Assembly: GCF_030704535.1 (NCBI RefSeq) | Contig: NC_081817.1 | Coordinates: forward strand, 3,549,001-3,613,000 | From: Vitis vinifera | Taxonomy: Eukaryota; Streptophyta; Magnoliopsida; Vitales; Vitaceae | Direction of reading: 5' to 3' | DNA length: 64,000 bases | Shown: positions 36,001 to 49,313 of the stretch, in pieces | Position numbering within the stretch: position 1 is the stretch's first letter | How the letters are laid out: each line of letters begins with the position of its first letter | Position numbers and translations under genes: made by a program | Notes under the pieces: model-generated | Told to the model about the DNA's origin: nothing | The model's database searches: none | What the model saw: the letters and a program-made list of their open reading frames with translations, nothing else

Positions 36001-39000
36001 AGGAGATTTGGGAGTTTGTTAAGCAATCATACTTCAACATACAAGATGCCGTTGAGATTAATGAAATTAAAACAAAGATTTCATCCATTGAACAAGGTAC
36101 TTTGTTTATAATTGAGTACTATAATATCTTAAAAACTTTATGGCTTGAGTTGGATTATTATCAAAATTTCAAGATGAAATGTAGTGAAGATGCAACCATG
36201 CTACTGAAGTTTGATGAAAGGGAGAGAATTTTTTAATTACTTGTTGGATTAAATGTTGAATATGGTCAAGTTAGAATGTAGATTCTTGGAAAAGAAACAA
36301 TTCCATCCCTCAAGAAGCTAGGAGGAGAATAGTCACGTTAGAAGCCTCATCGAGTAAAGGAATGGCTCTTGCTGTAGTCAAGCCGAATACCAATCAGCTG
36401 AATAATAGGGTGGCTACTAAAGAGACAAATAGGAAGAATGGGACCTCTAGATCAAAAAATAATAGAGATGGAGAATGGCGTACTTACTGCAAGAAGTTAA
36501 GACACATGAAGGAAACTGTTGGAGGCTTAATGGGAAGCCACAATCCTTTAGGAAGGGTAATAATAACCGAAACGGGCAAGCTGGACAGTTGGGAGGAGAG
36601 GCGCATATGGCCAAATCAGAAGATAGTTCTAGCCAAGAAACTTGGAATTCTAGAGGGTCTGATGGTGGAGGACTGAACAAAGAAGAAATAGAAAGACTTC
36701 GAAGCTTCTTGACCTCTCTAGAAAAGCATAGTACCTCATGTTCATTGGCTTGCTCAGGTAAGTACTCAAACTCTTATGCCCTTAGTGCTTCAAAAGACTG
36801 TTTTTCTAGTGCTTGGGTAATTGACTCATGTGCTACTGATTGTATGACCAACGCCTTTCACTGATTTACTTCTTATATAGCCTGTCCATGAAATAAAAAA
36901 ATCAAAGTGGCAAATGGTAACCAAGGAACTGTTTCCTTGATGCCATCTCTTATTCCAAAATTTGTGTCATATGTTCCTAAGCTTTTGATCAATCTACAAT
37001 TGATTCACCAGCTCACTAAAAACTTGAATTACAGTGTGACCTTTATCCCATCCTAGGACTGGGTTATGGGGAAGATGATTGGATGTGCTAAGGAACTAGA
37101 AGGGCTCTACTATCTTGAAACCAAAAGTGGTAACGGTGGCCATGGATCTCACCCTCATTTTTCAGAAAAAGTTCCATCCAATATAATACAAGTTTGGTTA
37201 CATCATCTTTGTTTACAACATCCTCCTTTTGCTTTGTTAAAAACTACGTTCCCTTTATTGTTTGGACATTTAAATGTTAATGAATTTCATCGTGAATTTG
37301 TCAACTTGCTAAATATCATTGTATTTCATTTCCTTTTGAGTGATAATAGAACATTTAGTCCTTTTCGATTAATACACACTAATGTTTAGAGTCCATCAAG
37401 AATTCCTAAATGAGATGTTAGTAGGTTTTGAGACCATTTCTCACAAAGGAAAGAATTATACACTAGTCCTCATGTAATGATTCCCCATAACAACACAGTA
37501 TTTTTTTTTTTTTTTTGATAAGTAAACGAATATATTAACGAAGGCAAAAAGCCGAAAAGCATACAGGAAGTATACAAGGCTACAACCCCTAAAACAAAAA
37601 GCAAAACAACCCAACCCCTACTTGGAAGCTATCCACTCCAAGAAACCTATAAGGGAGTTCGACTCCATATCAATGTACACTTTAGCCCAACCCCAAAAAT
37701 TATACACAAACGAAGTCTTTAACTTCTGAAAAGCTAACACACCCCCTTTAAAGGCTAGCCTATTTCTCTCCTTCCATATTGTCCAAAAAATGAAAAGCGG
37801 GATGGAATTCCACACTTTTTTCCTTTTTTTCCCCACAAAAGAGCTTTTCCAACTACTAAGAACCTCCTTTACAGAATTAGGAAAAACCCACTGTACACCA
37901 CACAACGCAAGAATGATATCCCACAATCCTTTTGCCACCGTACAATGAATTAATATATGATTGATAGTTTCCTCTTCACACCCACACAAAAAGCACCGGT
38001 TAGGGAATTGCCACCTTCTTCTCTGCAGCCTATCCAGTGTAAGAACCTTCCCCCAAGTAGCTTCCCAAGCAAAAAAAGCAATTTTTGTTGGAACTTTGCC
38101 CACCCAAACATTGCTATGAGGGAAATCCGCACCTTCAGCATTAGCCAGCACCCTATACGCTTCCTTGACTTTAAACAGCCCGTCCGCTCCTCCCCTCCAA
38201 AGAACCGAATCTTCCTCCAAAGTTACTCTATAATTCCTCAACTCAACTAACATATTGTCCACCAACCCCAACTCCCAATCATTGAAGTCTCTTAACAGCC
38301 TTAGATTCCACCCTCCATGACCTAGATTTTGGTCCCAATAATCCTCCACAGTGACGTTCCTTTGGGCAGCCATGGAAAAAAGGTCCGGGAAGACTTGGGA
38401 CAGCAGAGCAAAAAAACTGTCATCTCCTAGAGGTAACCCAAGCACTGTTATTTCAAACGAATGTTCTTAAGTCCTATTGGGGAGAAGCAATTTTGATTGC
38501 AACTCATTTGATCTGTAGGTTACCTTTTGGAGTTTTGGGGAATAAGAGTCCAATGGAAATTTTTTCAAAGTTCTACCTTGATTTTCATGTTTTTGGTCAT
38601 CTTCCTCCTAAATTATTTGGGCGTGTCTCATATATTCGCATTTATTCTCATCACCATGGTAAACTTGATCCCTGAGTATTGAAGTGTGCATTTGTTGGTT
38701 ATTGTCCACAAAGAAAGGATATAAATGTTATCATCCAGAATATAGAAAATTCCTCATAACTATGGATGCCACTTTCAATGAAAATCAGTCATTCTTTTTC
38801 CGTCCTTATCTTTAGGGAGAGTCACCAAGTGAAGATAAGGAATCTAATAAATCTGAGTCATTTTTTTTTCAAGATTTGTCCTTTCATCCTACCACTGTCT
38901 CTAGTCCTACTGTTTCCTGTTCTCCTCCATTGAGTCTAACCACTGCTTTGCCTTCTAAAATCACCATGACTTTATTACAACTTGAAAATGAGGAAGCTTC

Positions 39001-42000
39001 TAGAAAGTCAACAGCTAAGCCACTTCAGTTCTATTCAAGAAGGAAACAGCTCATTGTAATTCAATGCACGTTCAAGAATCTGAACCGGTAACATGTCCAC
39101 AAATAAATCCCACTCATTTTTCATCTGAAAATTCAAGAAAAAAGCATGCAAAATAATGAGGCTTCTTTGAGTAAAAACCTAGATTTATTGATAGCCATTA
39201 GGCTAGAAAATGTAACCAACATCCCATCTCTAATTTCACCCATCCCTAATTTCATTTCCTTTGACAAACTATTCTCATCTAATAGATCCTTTCTCTCCGA
39301 ACTTAATCCCATAAAAATTCCTAAATAGCCCAAAGGACTTAGAGATGAGAATTGAAGAAAACCCATGAATGAGGAAATGAGGGCTCTTAGAAAAAATCAA
39401 ACATGGGAAATTGTTGAACTTCCGAAGGGAAAAGGACTGGTTGGGTGTAAATAGGTATTTATGGTTAAATATTATGCTGATGGAACCTTGAAGAGATACA
39501 AGGCTAGGCAATTAGCCAAAGGATATATACAAACTTATGGGGTGGATTATCAGGAAACTTTTGCTCCGGTAGCAAAAATGAATACCATTCATGTGCTATT
39601 GTACTTAGTAGTTAACTATGGCTGGTTATTGCAGCAATTTTATGCTCAAAATGCTTTTTGGCATGGTAATTTAGAGGAAGACGTATTTATGGAGGCTCCA
39701 CATAAACAAATGCTTAGAGCATGGTTCGGGAAATTGACAAATGCAATGAATAATATGAAGTTTCTGTAGAGTCAGAGAGACCACACACTATTTATCAAGG
39801 ACTCATCTTTTGTCAAGGTAACAATTTTGATTGTTTATGTAGACAAGATAATAGTAATAGGTGGTGATATTGAAAAAATTGACTCACTGAAGAAATGTTG
39901 GCCAAAGAATTTGAAATAAAAGACTTGGGTAGACTTAAGTATTTTTTGGGAATAGAAGTAACTCATTCAAAAGATAGAATCTTCATTTCTCAACAAAAAT
40001 AAATACTTGATCTGCTGCAAGAAACAGGGATGCTCGGTTGCAAACCAATGGACATTCCAATTGAATAGAACTACAGATTGGTAGAGGCTAAGGAGGACGT
40101 TGTAGTAGACCATGGGAAATACTAGCTTTTAGTTGGCAAACTAATCTATCTATTACATGCTCAGCTAAATATTGCGTATGCAGGAAGTGTGGCGAGTCAA
40201 GTCATGCATTCTTCTAGAGACATACATCTAGAGGTAGTGTATAGGATTCTATGCTATTTGAAGGCTATTCTATGGAAAGGAATTTTTTTTAGAAGAAAGA
40301 GAATTGACCTTGGAAGCATATAGCAATACAGACTAGGCAAGATCAATGGTAGATAGAAAGTCAACTTCAAGTTACTGTACTTTTCTTGGAAGGATTTAAT
40401 GATGTGGAGAAGCAAGAAGTAATCACAAGCGATTAGTGGTTTGATCCATACTCTATATATTTCAACAAAGGAGCAGTTAATTGACATTCCAAACAAAAGA
40501 CTGGCTAGTGATTCTTTTCAGAAAATCACAAGTAAGCTAGGAATGGAAAACATATACTCTAGCTTGAGGGGGAGCGTTGGCTAATTGTGATTAATTGACA
40601 ACTTGATTGATTGTGATTGATTGAAATTTACAGCTTATACAAGCTCTAAATTAGGGTTGTAAATGAGTAATAAAATTAGGGTTACAAATTAGCGATTCCT
40701 TCCTTGTTTGTATAGTTGACTAATGGTGTTTACATTCAATGTATTTTAGGATTATTTTCCTTTATAGTTTTCTTTGTAAACCCTATATATATTCACTGCA
40801 AATTCCTCCATCAATACAAGGAATATAATTCCATGATTGTTCACAAAATTCTCAGGATTGTTTGGTAGAACCATAGAAAGGATGGTCTCTCATGGGTTGG
40901 AAAGACAATGTTTTGGGGCCATCACCTAGTATATGAGAGCTTGATGCTCGAATATGGGGAGCACAAAGCAAGTAACCCATGTGACATTTTGTGAATTTAC
41001 CCTTTAGCTTTTGGGTTCGAGTTTTTGGAGCAATATGTTTCTTGTCCAAACCTATTGTACAAGACATGCTTTATTTCTATTGCAACTTACTCAATCTAAT
41101 GAGGTTGACAATTATTGATTAAACATTGGCATGTTTAAGTACCTGTGCAGCCAATGGAAACCTTTCTTCAATTTGATTGGTTGAAAATAGATCAATGGTT
41201 TCTCTTAGGCCCTGGTTTTTCAATTGTTCAATAGCAAAATACCTCTTTCTCATATTGATTGCAAATTTATTTATTTATTCTTTTGATTGTGGGGAATCCA
41301 CCCCAATAGTGAGACATTAATCTTGGCCATCGGTGAAGCAAACCCCCTAGTGTTATGGGCCTACCGCTCTACCCTAGACCACTTAAATATTGGGGAGTCT
41401 TGAACTTGGGACCTTTGACTCATTTCTAGATTTCAAGGAGCTTCTTGTGTGGATTGGAGTTGAAGTTTTGAACGATCTTGTTTGGTTACAATTTGAGGAA
41501 CATCAATTTTAAGGGAGTGTTATGTGTATAAGGAAGTTTGGGAGAGTTGCTCTATGATGTGGTGTACAACATTTCCATGCAATTTGGAGTTGATTGACAT
41601 TTTGTTGGATTTGATTAAGTTAGAATTTGATATAAGAACATTTGAGTGTGATTTTATGAGAATTATAGAATTGTGGCAGGCCTTATTAGATTTTGTATGT
41701 GATACTTATTTCCATATTTTCTCAATCCTATAATATATTTAAATCCATCTTGGGTGTTACTGATGCAATTAAGTCAGTTCTATTCTCCTTTCTTACTTTC
41801 CAATTGTCTAAGCCAATGGTACTTTCTAATTTGCTTTAACTTTGAAGATATGTCATGGTAATATCAAGGAAGAATCTGATGAGATGCTTGAGAATAGAAG
41901 TGGCTTTGACCCAATGCACTAATTGACCATTTACCCAGCCTGGCTAACTTGGATTTGGTGGCACTATGTTTGCTTGTTCTTGGTCCTGGTCCTGGCAAAC

Positions 42001-45000
42001 CTCGAGCTTAAGATTTAGCAACTTGACATGGCTCTAGATGAAAATTTTGAGCTTGGACTTGATTTCTTGGTTATGCATGTTTTTAACCAATTTGCACCAA
42101 CTTCCATTATTATATGATTATCTCCTGGGAATGCTTGTGGCATTGCCAATACTCAGTAGTACTTGGGTACTCATGTACCCAACTGTCCTGAAACCAAATA
42201 ATCAGTTTTGGTTCTAATATTATGAAATCAAATAATTTTCAGTTTCATGCTGGAAAAACCACTAAGATTTAGGTCTATATTAGTTACTCCGTGAGTCTTC
42301 ATCTGGTAATCTGGTAAGTAATGTATTCATGTAATGCTTACCCATTATAAGAAGAATCAGTACTACGATTAAATTAGGCATCTATACTTCACTTTTCATG
42401 GTTAAGCTAAATATATTAGAAATCTTCAAAGTAAACAACAGTTGCTCTGATATAAGATGATAAGAGATCTAAAACCAGATTTCTCTCTCTTTTTTTATTC
42501 CATTTCTTATTTATTAAATTTCATCTTGTTATTTTTGTAGGCCTTCAATTAATTCCAAAACTTTGAGTAAAAATTACAAGTAATGGCTTATTCCAAACTT
42601 TATATCTACTTGTCCTATGCCCAACAGGTACTCAATCTTTGTTGGGCCTGTTCTAGATCCAATAATTTTTCAGATGTTGGTCCAGGCACTGATAAAATTG
42701 GAAGCAGTGTTCAAATAGACTCTGGTTCTGGGTAAAGCAAGAATTGGAATGTAACTCCTGATGCATGATTTTTCTCTGATTCTTTTGGCATGTAGGTTGA
42801 TCAGGACAAACTTAGCAAGTTTGTAAATTGATAATTACATCATCTTATGTGGTGCATATGCTGTAGAAAACAAAAGGGAATAATAATATAATTCCTGGTT
42901 GCTATCAAAATGACCTGTCAATCACTTCTTAATTACTTTTTAACTTGTGGTTCCATTGTTGGCCTACCTCACATAATAAAAGAGACAAGGAGCACAACGT
43001 AATATTATCAATTTGCATTCTGAGACTTAGGTGATTGTTTTTTTCTGAGTGTCTCATATTTTCATTTTGTGATAATGATTTACAGGTGGATGGCGAAAAT
43101 TGCAATTTATCCCCAATGCAAGGGTCCCGATTATCAAATTTGAAAGCTACCACCCGAACATCTCGTGTGATGTTTCAATAAATAATCTGAAGGGCCAAAT
43201 GAAGTCCAAATTCTTATTTTGGATCAGTGGCATAGATGGGCGCTTCCGTGACTTGGTTTTACTGGTATATTCTCATTGGAGAGGGATAGTTGTTGCTTTG
43301 TGGAAAAGGTGCTATTATTGATGCATTGACTCTCATCCACAGGTCAAGGAATGGGCCAGAGCACACGATATTAATAATTCAAAGACTGGAACTTTGAATT
43401 CATATTCTCTGAGTTTGCTAGTTGTTTTCCATCTTCAGGTGATCATCAATCACTATTTCTGTATCAATTTAGGAAATAGTTCAGATCAGGGGATATTTCT
43501 TACTGCTTAGGCTGTTTCATGAGTGCATAAAATGGTTGAACTGGATTGAAATGTCTAGAAGCAGTCAAACTGTCTACTTTTTGAGAAGCTCTCCCTTATA
43601 GCCCTGACGCAAACCAATGATGCAACTATTCTGCCAAGTAATGTAAACTGTGCTCTTTGTTTGTTCTTTTTCCCCTTATTGTGTGCTTTGAAGTGTCTGT
43701 ATCTACGTCATGGTATGGTGATATATCCTCAATGTGATCTACATACTTCGACTTGTTTACTTTGTTATGTTTGTTCTTTTCTTTTCTTTCTATTTTTTTT
43801 GCTGTTGTACTTTTCTGATTTACTTGTTTTTGGTTCTGTGTGATTAATGGTTGAAACTTCAATTTAACCTTCAGGTTCTTGTCAACTGTTTTCTTACAGA
43901 CATGCAGACCTGCAATTTTACCTCCACTTAAAGAAATCTATCCAGGAAATGTTGCTGATGATCTTATAGGTATTTATTGTAGTAATTTTTATGAACTCAG
44001 AGGACAACATTCTTTATTAGATTTTTTTCTCTTGAACCTAATAAAGAAATAGTCCAGGTTAATGTTGTTGAAGATCTTGCAGGTACTTATCACTGTTAAT
44101 TTTTATTAATCCAGAGAATAACATTTTTTCTGCTAGTTATCTTTTTCCTTGGTCTTATAAAGATACAAGTCAGGTTATATTCTTTTAGGACTCTTACCTG
44201 TTTCCTAGTTTATGGGCTACTTTAATTAGAAGTTGAACTGTTTAAAAATATGTTGGAGGCTTCATAGTCCACAACCTTGAGCTCTAACTAAAGATATTTG
44301 GAATCAGGGTTTTGCTTTTTAGTCTGTAAAACTTAAGATAGGTTTGCATATCAGCAAAAACATCTAAAACACTCGTTGAATACTTTGTTAGTCCAAATAT
44401 TGGTGACTCTTTAAACAAATCTGTTTTGAAATATGTTCCATGCAGGTGTGAGGGCTGTTGTAGAGGGACAAATTGAAGAAACCAGTGCTGCAAACATTAA
44501 CAGGTTCAAGAGAGATAGATCCAGAGCACCTAATCGAAGTTCTTTGTCTGAGCTTTTCATATCATTCCTTGCAAAGGTAGCTCCATTTGCCATGATTTTT
44601 ACCTTAAGAAGTAATTTATCTCTATGGGTGGGCCACAATCTCAAAGTCTCACTTGTCATAAAAATTGGTCATTACAATAATGGTGTTGTGAGGGGGTTGA
44701 GCCTTTGAGGTTGCCCGATAGACATGTATAATGAAGCTAATAGCTTTTTAGATGGACCATTCAAGTTATCATCAATGTGGGGTGTCTAGTAGTTGAATAT
44801 GTGGAGTAGCAACACCTAATTTTTCACCTGCTTCTTCCAATAATATCATTCAATTTTTGCACCACTCCATTCAAGAATGGAAAAAATAAAATGTACTCTA
44901 CATTAGGTGCCAATTACGCACCATGCTAGTAAGAGAATTCTAGTACAAAGGGATGATGATTTCCCTTCAGCCTTGCCTTCGTCTTTTTTCTAGGGTGGTC

Positions 45001-47003
45001 CTTGAGTTTTGGGCTATTGTAGGACATTTTTTTGTTTTTTGTTTTCTTTTTTATCTTCTCTTTTCTTTTTAAAGGGGGAAAAAGAAAAATCTAACTCAAT
45101 CTACCCTCCCTATGAGAAACAATGTTTTCGAAAATAGTTTTAAAAAATTGTGTTTAAAAATAATTTTTGAAAATTATTCTCCAATATTTTATAAAATAAA
45201 TGTCTTTTTGAGAAACTCATTTTATATTTTTAAATATATTTTAAAATAATTATATTTTCTTTTTAATTATTCTTCATACTTATATAATTACTTTTAAAAC
45301 AATCATAAACAAAGCAAGCAAAAACATCTAAAAAATATTTTTTTTAAAACACTTTGTTTTTTATTTTTAAAAACAAAAGATATATTTTTTTTTATTCTTT
45401 GGTTTTCGGTTCTTTTTTTATTATAAAGAATAAAAAACTATTTTTAAAAACAATTATTAAACAAACCTTAAATTTCTTAAACTAAATTTTACATATATAT
45501 ATATAAATAGAAACACACTAGCTATGGTTATAAAAGACAATTCAAAAAACAGTCACAAGATGTAATTATTAAGATAATTGAAAAATGCCACCATGAGCTA
45601 TTGTTGATTTATCTCAAGAATCTTAGGATCATAAAAATAAAAGAGTCTATGCATGTAACCATTCATGTGCAAAAAAAGGATCAAATTAAGAATCATTCCT
45701 TGCAAAGGTAGCTCCATTTGCCATGATTTTTACCTTAAGAAGTAATTTATCTCTATGGGTGGGCCACAATCTCTTGTTTCATGATCTGCATCTTCCCTTC
45801 CATTTTTATAATGTTATGGTTTCAAGTTTGAGAGTTTGAGCCTTTCTCACCACTTAATTCAAGTTGTTTCACATAGTAGAAAAAGTTGTTTAAAATTTTA
45901 TATTCCTTTAGACCATATCCACTTTCTGCATCTTTTCAATCCCCTCTTGTTCCCCTTCCAAATAAAACAATTGTTATGGCATGTTTAGCAAATGGTCAAA
46001 TAAGGTCTTTCCATAAGTAATGCAGTGTTTTATAAACTCAACTGTATTTCCAGAAACCAATATGCAGGTTTGCATTCTCTTCATATTTATCTTCTTGAAA
46101 TGATAATGATAATGATAATGATAATGATGATCTGCACACTTTCTATTTATAATACACTGAAATGCCCCACCAGTAAGTAGTATTAAATGTATAGCCAATG
46201 CTGTAGGGAGCGCTTTCTCCATTGCATTGGGAGTGATCAACTTTATGCAAACAGTAGCAAGGAAGATGCTTTAGTTTGATTTTGATTTTGATTTTTGATT
46301 TTTTGTGTTGTAGTTTGTTGACATTACTTCCAGGGCCTCAGAGCAAGGCATTTGTCCATACACTGGACAGTGGGTAGACATAGATAGCAATATGAGATGG
46401 ATGCCAAGAACTTATGAATTATTCGTAATCTCTCTCTCTCTCTATCTCTCTCATGTGTGCGCACACACACAAACCTCAACCTCTGCTACTGTTTTTTGTT
46501 GGTATTAATTGTTCTCCTTATTGCCTAGTTAGGTTGAGGATCCTTTTGAGCAGCCAGAAAATACTGCCAGGGGTGTTCGCAGTAGGCAGCTACAAAGAAT
46601 ATCTGAAGCATTTCAGACAACTCACCAGAGGCTTACCTCAGCCAATCAGGATCAACATTCTCTAATTGATACTCTAGTCAGACCACAGATTGCACAATTT
46701 ATTAGAAGAGCACCCAGCAGGAACTCAAGTGCTTATGGTAGAAATAACTCCAGGACTTATCCATCGGTGCCCAATGTTGCAAACTCGCCATTGCAATTTC
46801 AAAACGATTTTCAGAATAGAAGACCTCAAAGTCGTCCCAACACGACTTCACAGAGATCTGCACCTGTTCAGGCACGTCCGAATTCCGTGACAATGCAGAG
46901 ATCTATGTATACACGACCAGGCTCTTCGACTGTGCAGAGAAGTGTGCAGCAGGCAACTCAGAGTCAAAGCCAGCGAGTGTGGAGGCCAAGATCTGATAGA
47001 TAG
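33087..47003 (+). CDS. HESO1: HESO1-like small-RNA terminal uridylyltransferase
   Basis: Coding exons are 33087-33225, 34530-34694, 43086-43264, 43343-43438, 43900-43969, 44446-44576, 46314-46424 and 46533-47003 (453 aa). The nucleotidyltransferase core has PFGS (52-55) and GDLDIS with Asp66 and Asp68 as metal ligands; ISCDVSI supplies the third Asp (130). A PAP-associated domain follows (GRFRDLVLL, then KTGTFNSYSLSLLV). The C-terminal 150 residues are Gln/Arg/Ser-rich, as in Arabidopsis HESO1, which adds uridines to unmethylated miRNAs and siRNAs and to cleaved targets, marking them for decay. Intron 1 has a GC donor (AGAG then gcaagt). Intron 2 is 8.4 kb because of a nested retrotransposon. 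The start gives an N-terminus colinear with the family; 5' UTR exons were not resolved. Confidence 0.95.
35252..35469 (+). repeat. left LTR of the intronic Copia element
   Basis: This 218-bp LTR ends ttcaca and aligns with 40575-40845. Compared with the right copy it lacks about 23 bp near the start and about 22 bp nearer the end. Confidence 0.85.
37501..38450 (-). mobile_element. 5'-truncated LINE nested in the Copia element
   Basis: The minus strand carries an open frame at 38445-37618 (275 codons) covering the C-terminus of a plant LINE ORF2. A zinc-binding RT-associated (zf-RVT) motif is present: CFLCGCEEETINHILIHC, followed by LWDIILALCGV. Its 3' end has TTACTTATCA followed by a poly(A) tail, seen as poly(T) at 37501-37517. 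The insertion interrupts the Copia integrase region, since sequence before 37500 and after about 38450 joins as continuous Copia coding. The 5' boundary and any target duplication are not exact. Confidence 0.85.
40575..40845 (+). repeat. right LTR of the intronic Copia element
   Basis: This 271-bp LTR follows the polypurine tract and ends ttcaca at 40845, with the TSD AAATT directly after. Confidence 0.85.
44561..44642 (+). repeat. 82-bp direct repeat, copy 1, spanning the HESO1 exon 6 donor
   Basis: This copy is identical base for base to 45692-45773. It includes the last 16 nt of exon 6, the GT donor at 44577 and 66 nt of intron 6. The two copies are 1131 bp apart. Confidence 0.9.
45692..45773 (+). 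repeat. 82-bp direct repeat, copy 2, with a decoy splice donor
   Basis: This is an exact copy of 44561-44642 inside intron 6. It carries a second gcaaag-gtagct donor at 45708. The 1049 bp between the copies is AT-rich and shows no inverted termini. Confidence 0.9.
46097..46127. repeat. (AATGAT)n-like microsatellite
   Basis: Tandem gataat units lie in HESO1 intron 6. Confidence 0.7.
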
Positions 47004-49313
47004 AAGGTGTTGAACGAGTTACTGTTCTCAGAGGAGTCTTTGCTGACTACTGCGGATTTTGGTAAAAAGAAATACTCCATAGTTGGTAACGTTGGCTTTC
47101 CAAGGAAAGATGCTCTATGGATGATAATATTGATGTGTTTGTGTTTTGTTATGTCCAATTTTGGTCTGCAGTCAGCACTCTCTCTTGGAGCTTGAAACTG
47201 TCACCACCCTCAATACATTATAAGAACTGTCAATTTTCTTGGTATTATTCCAATATTCCTTATGGCTATTGTGGACTTGTACATGAGAAAGAAGTGAATT
47301 GCCTCCTAAGAGCATGACATGATCACATGTTCTTGTTCTGCTTCAATATCATCATTATGCTTTCTCACTGTAATGGTCGTCTTAATGGATGTAGAAAAAT
47401 AGGCTTGTTGCCATTTTGAAGACTTGACAATTCTCATTCTGAAAATCATGGTATTACAACTTCCAATGTTGACTGCAGTCTGATTATATCTTAGCACGGT
47501 TCAAGCCAACCGGCTCAATGGCGTCATCTTTGTAGATGAAAATTGTTTATCTTATTGTTTCATAATAACCTTATTGTTTATCTTTTGCATAGAATCATTC
47601 GAAAAATTGATGAAAATTGGTTTACATTGATTTCGTTGTTTCTCCCATGCACAAAGCCAACGTCTAGTAATTCTTAAAATTATGTTAAAATATATTTTAT
47701 TAATAGCATCAAGTAATAAAGGGTGGTGTTTGTTTTTTTAGCTTTTTGTTGAAAACAATTTATTTTCAGAATTTAGGTTATTTGTTTTTCTACTTTTTCA
47801 TGACTTATTATAAACTTTTTATTAAATAAAAAAAACCAAAATATTTAGCTTTTTCTAAATAGAAAAAATAATATATTGATTTTTCTTTACTTTTTAATAC
47901 TTAATAGAAATAAAATACTACAAAAACAAACAACCTAATATTTAACACTATTAAGCATTAAGGTTCTATTTAGAATTAAGTAAAAAAACAAACACCACCT
48001 AAAATTTACATGAGGATAATTAAGTTAAAATTTTAAGTCATGCCCTATTTGTACCATAAAAGAATAAACTAAAATTGACATACCATGAGTCATGACTATG
48101 CTAAGATGTAGTTATACTTTTGTAAATTTTATTGCAAATATAATCTAAATTAAGTGAGACCAAATAAAAAATTGACTTTAATGCTTCATATTTTTTTAAT
48201 GATTCTACTTTTTTTTTTTATAAAAAAAATAATAATTTGGAATTCAAAAAAGAACCCAATTAATTACAAATCAAATAAAAAATAATCTAAAATATTATTT
48301 ACTTATTAAAAATTGAGTGTATATTAAAACTTGGATTAAAAATTTAAACTTTGCTTATTTTTAAATTCATTTTAAATAAAATATTATTAAGCACTATTGT
48401 TTTAAATTATTATTCATTTGTAACAAAAGAAATCAATTTTGCTTTTGTATTGTTATTATTCATATTTTATAACATATACTAAAATATTTCTTAATAAAAA
48501 TTTAATTTATGATTTTATAATATTAGTATTCATATTTTATTAAAAATTACTTTTAAAAAAAAATATTTATAATTACAAAACTATTTTTTGATTTTAATAA
48601 GAATTCAATTACATTTAATTAATTAATATTTTTCACGAAAGCAAATAAAAAAATATTTTTATAAGCAATTAAAATTCATTTATTTATTTCATAAAAGTGC
48701 CATTAAAATCAAGTTTAGAAAAAGTTAATTTCGTTCACCTCCCAGTATTTATCATTAATTTAAAGATTTTATCAAACACCCAACACCTTATTTATTATTT
48801 TCATTCATCTTTCTTTTAATTCAAAATAATTCAAAATAAAGAAAGTTTTTTTGTAAAATTTCGAACTTATGATCATTAAATATGTTTAGCCCAAACATAC
48901 CTTGTTAGAAAATACTAATTAATTCTTTCTTCCAAGTTTATTTTTGGAAGAAAGTTTGGATTAGGGATCCTCTAGAGCAGTAGAGGATGCAGCAATTGAC
49001 ATTGGCAATGACTGCAGTTCTATCCAAAGCATTCCCCACAGTTCCCTGCATATGCGCTTAATCCTTACTCTGGTCAGCCCATTTCAAGCAAACCATCTAT
49101 GACAAATCAGCATTTTCCATCAATTAAAGTATAATTAAGACAAAACCACCAACAATATAATACTCCCAAGTAACACTTTGATGATGCAACTTATCAAATA
49201 TTAGGTAGGTATCATATCTAAAATTCTTAGCCTACAAAAAAACCATGTGTATCCAAAATTCTCAGATTAACCCCCAGCCATCAAGGCAGAGGAGAAAAGA
49301 AACACATTTTTCT
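47004..49313. other. intergenic region between convergent HESO1 and eS7
   Basis: The region contains the 3' flanks of both genes, a MITE at 47721-48000, and about 900 bp of extremely AT-rich DNA (48000-48900) without any ORF of interest. Confidence 0.6.
47721..48000. mobile_element. MITE with gggtggtgtttg termini
   Basis: The left end gggtggtgtttgttttttta is the inverted repeat of the right end (reverse strand aggtggtgtttgttttttta), over about 20 bp with one mismatch. The interior is 280 bp, AT-rich and non-coding. A target duplication is not clear. The termini resemble those of the gatgatgtttg elements at 12352 and 53915. Confidence 0.65.

Larger units (their letters stand above)
35252..40845 (+). 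mobile_element. degenerate Ty1/Copia retrotransposon in HESO1 intron 2, TSD AAATT
   Basis: The 5-bp duplication AAATT lies at 35247-35251 and 40846-40850. The left LTR is 35252-35469 and the right LTR is 40575-40845. A PBS-like tggtatc begins at 35470 and a polypurine tract gagggggag ends at 40574. Between them, plus-strand pieces of Gag (from 35679, with an in-frame stop at 35844-35846), integrase-like sequence and RVT_2 reverse transcriptase (39461-39769: KARQLAKGY, VDYQETFAPVAK) are broken by stops and frameshifts. The polymerase motif reads YVDK instead of YVDD at 39836-39847. The order gag-integrase-RT-RNase H is Copia-type. It is dead, sense to HESO1, and carries a LINE at 37501-38450. 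LTR starts (TATTG, CGTTG) have lost the terminal TG. Confidence 0.9.

Noticed and set aside
48968..48980. ggatcctctagag, identical to part of a cloning polylinker
   Set aside because: Only 13 bp match and flanking bases do not continue the vector sequence; chance is adequate.
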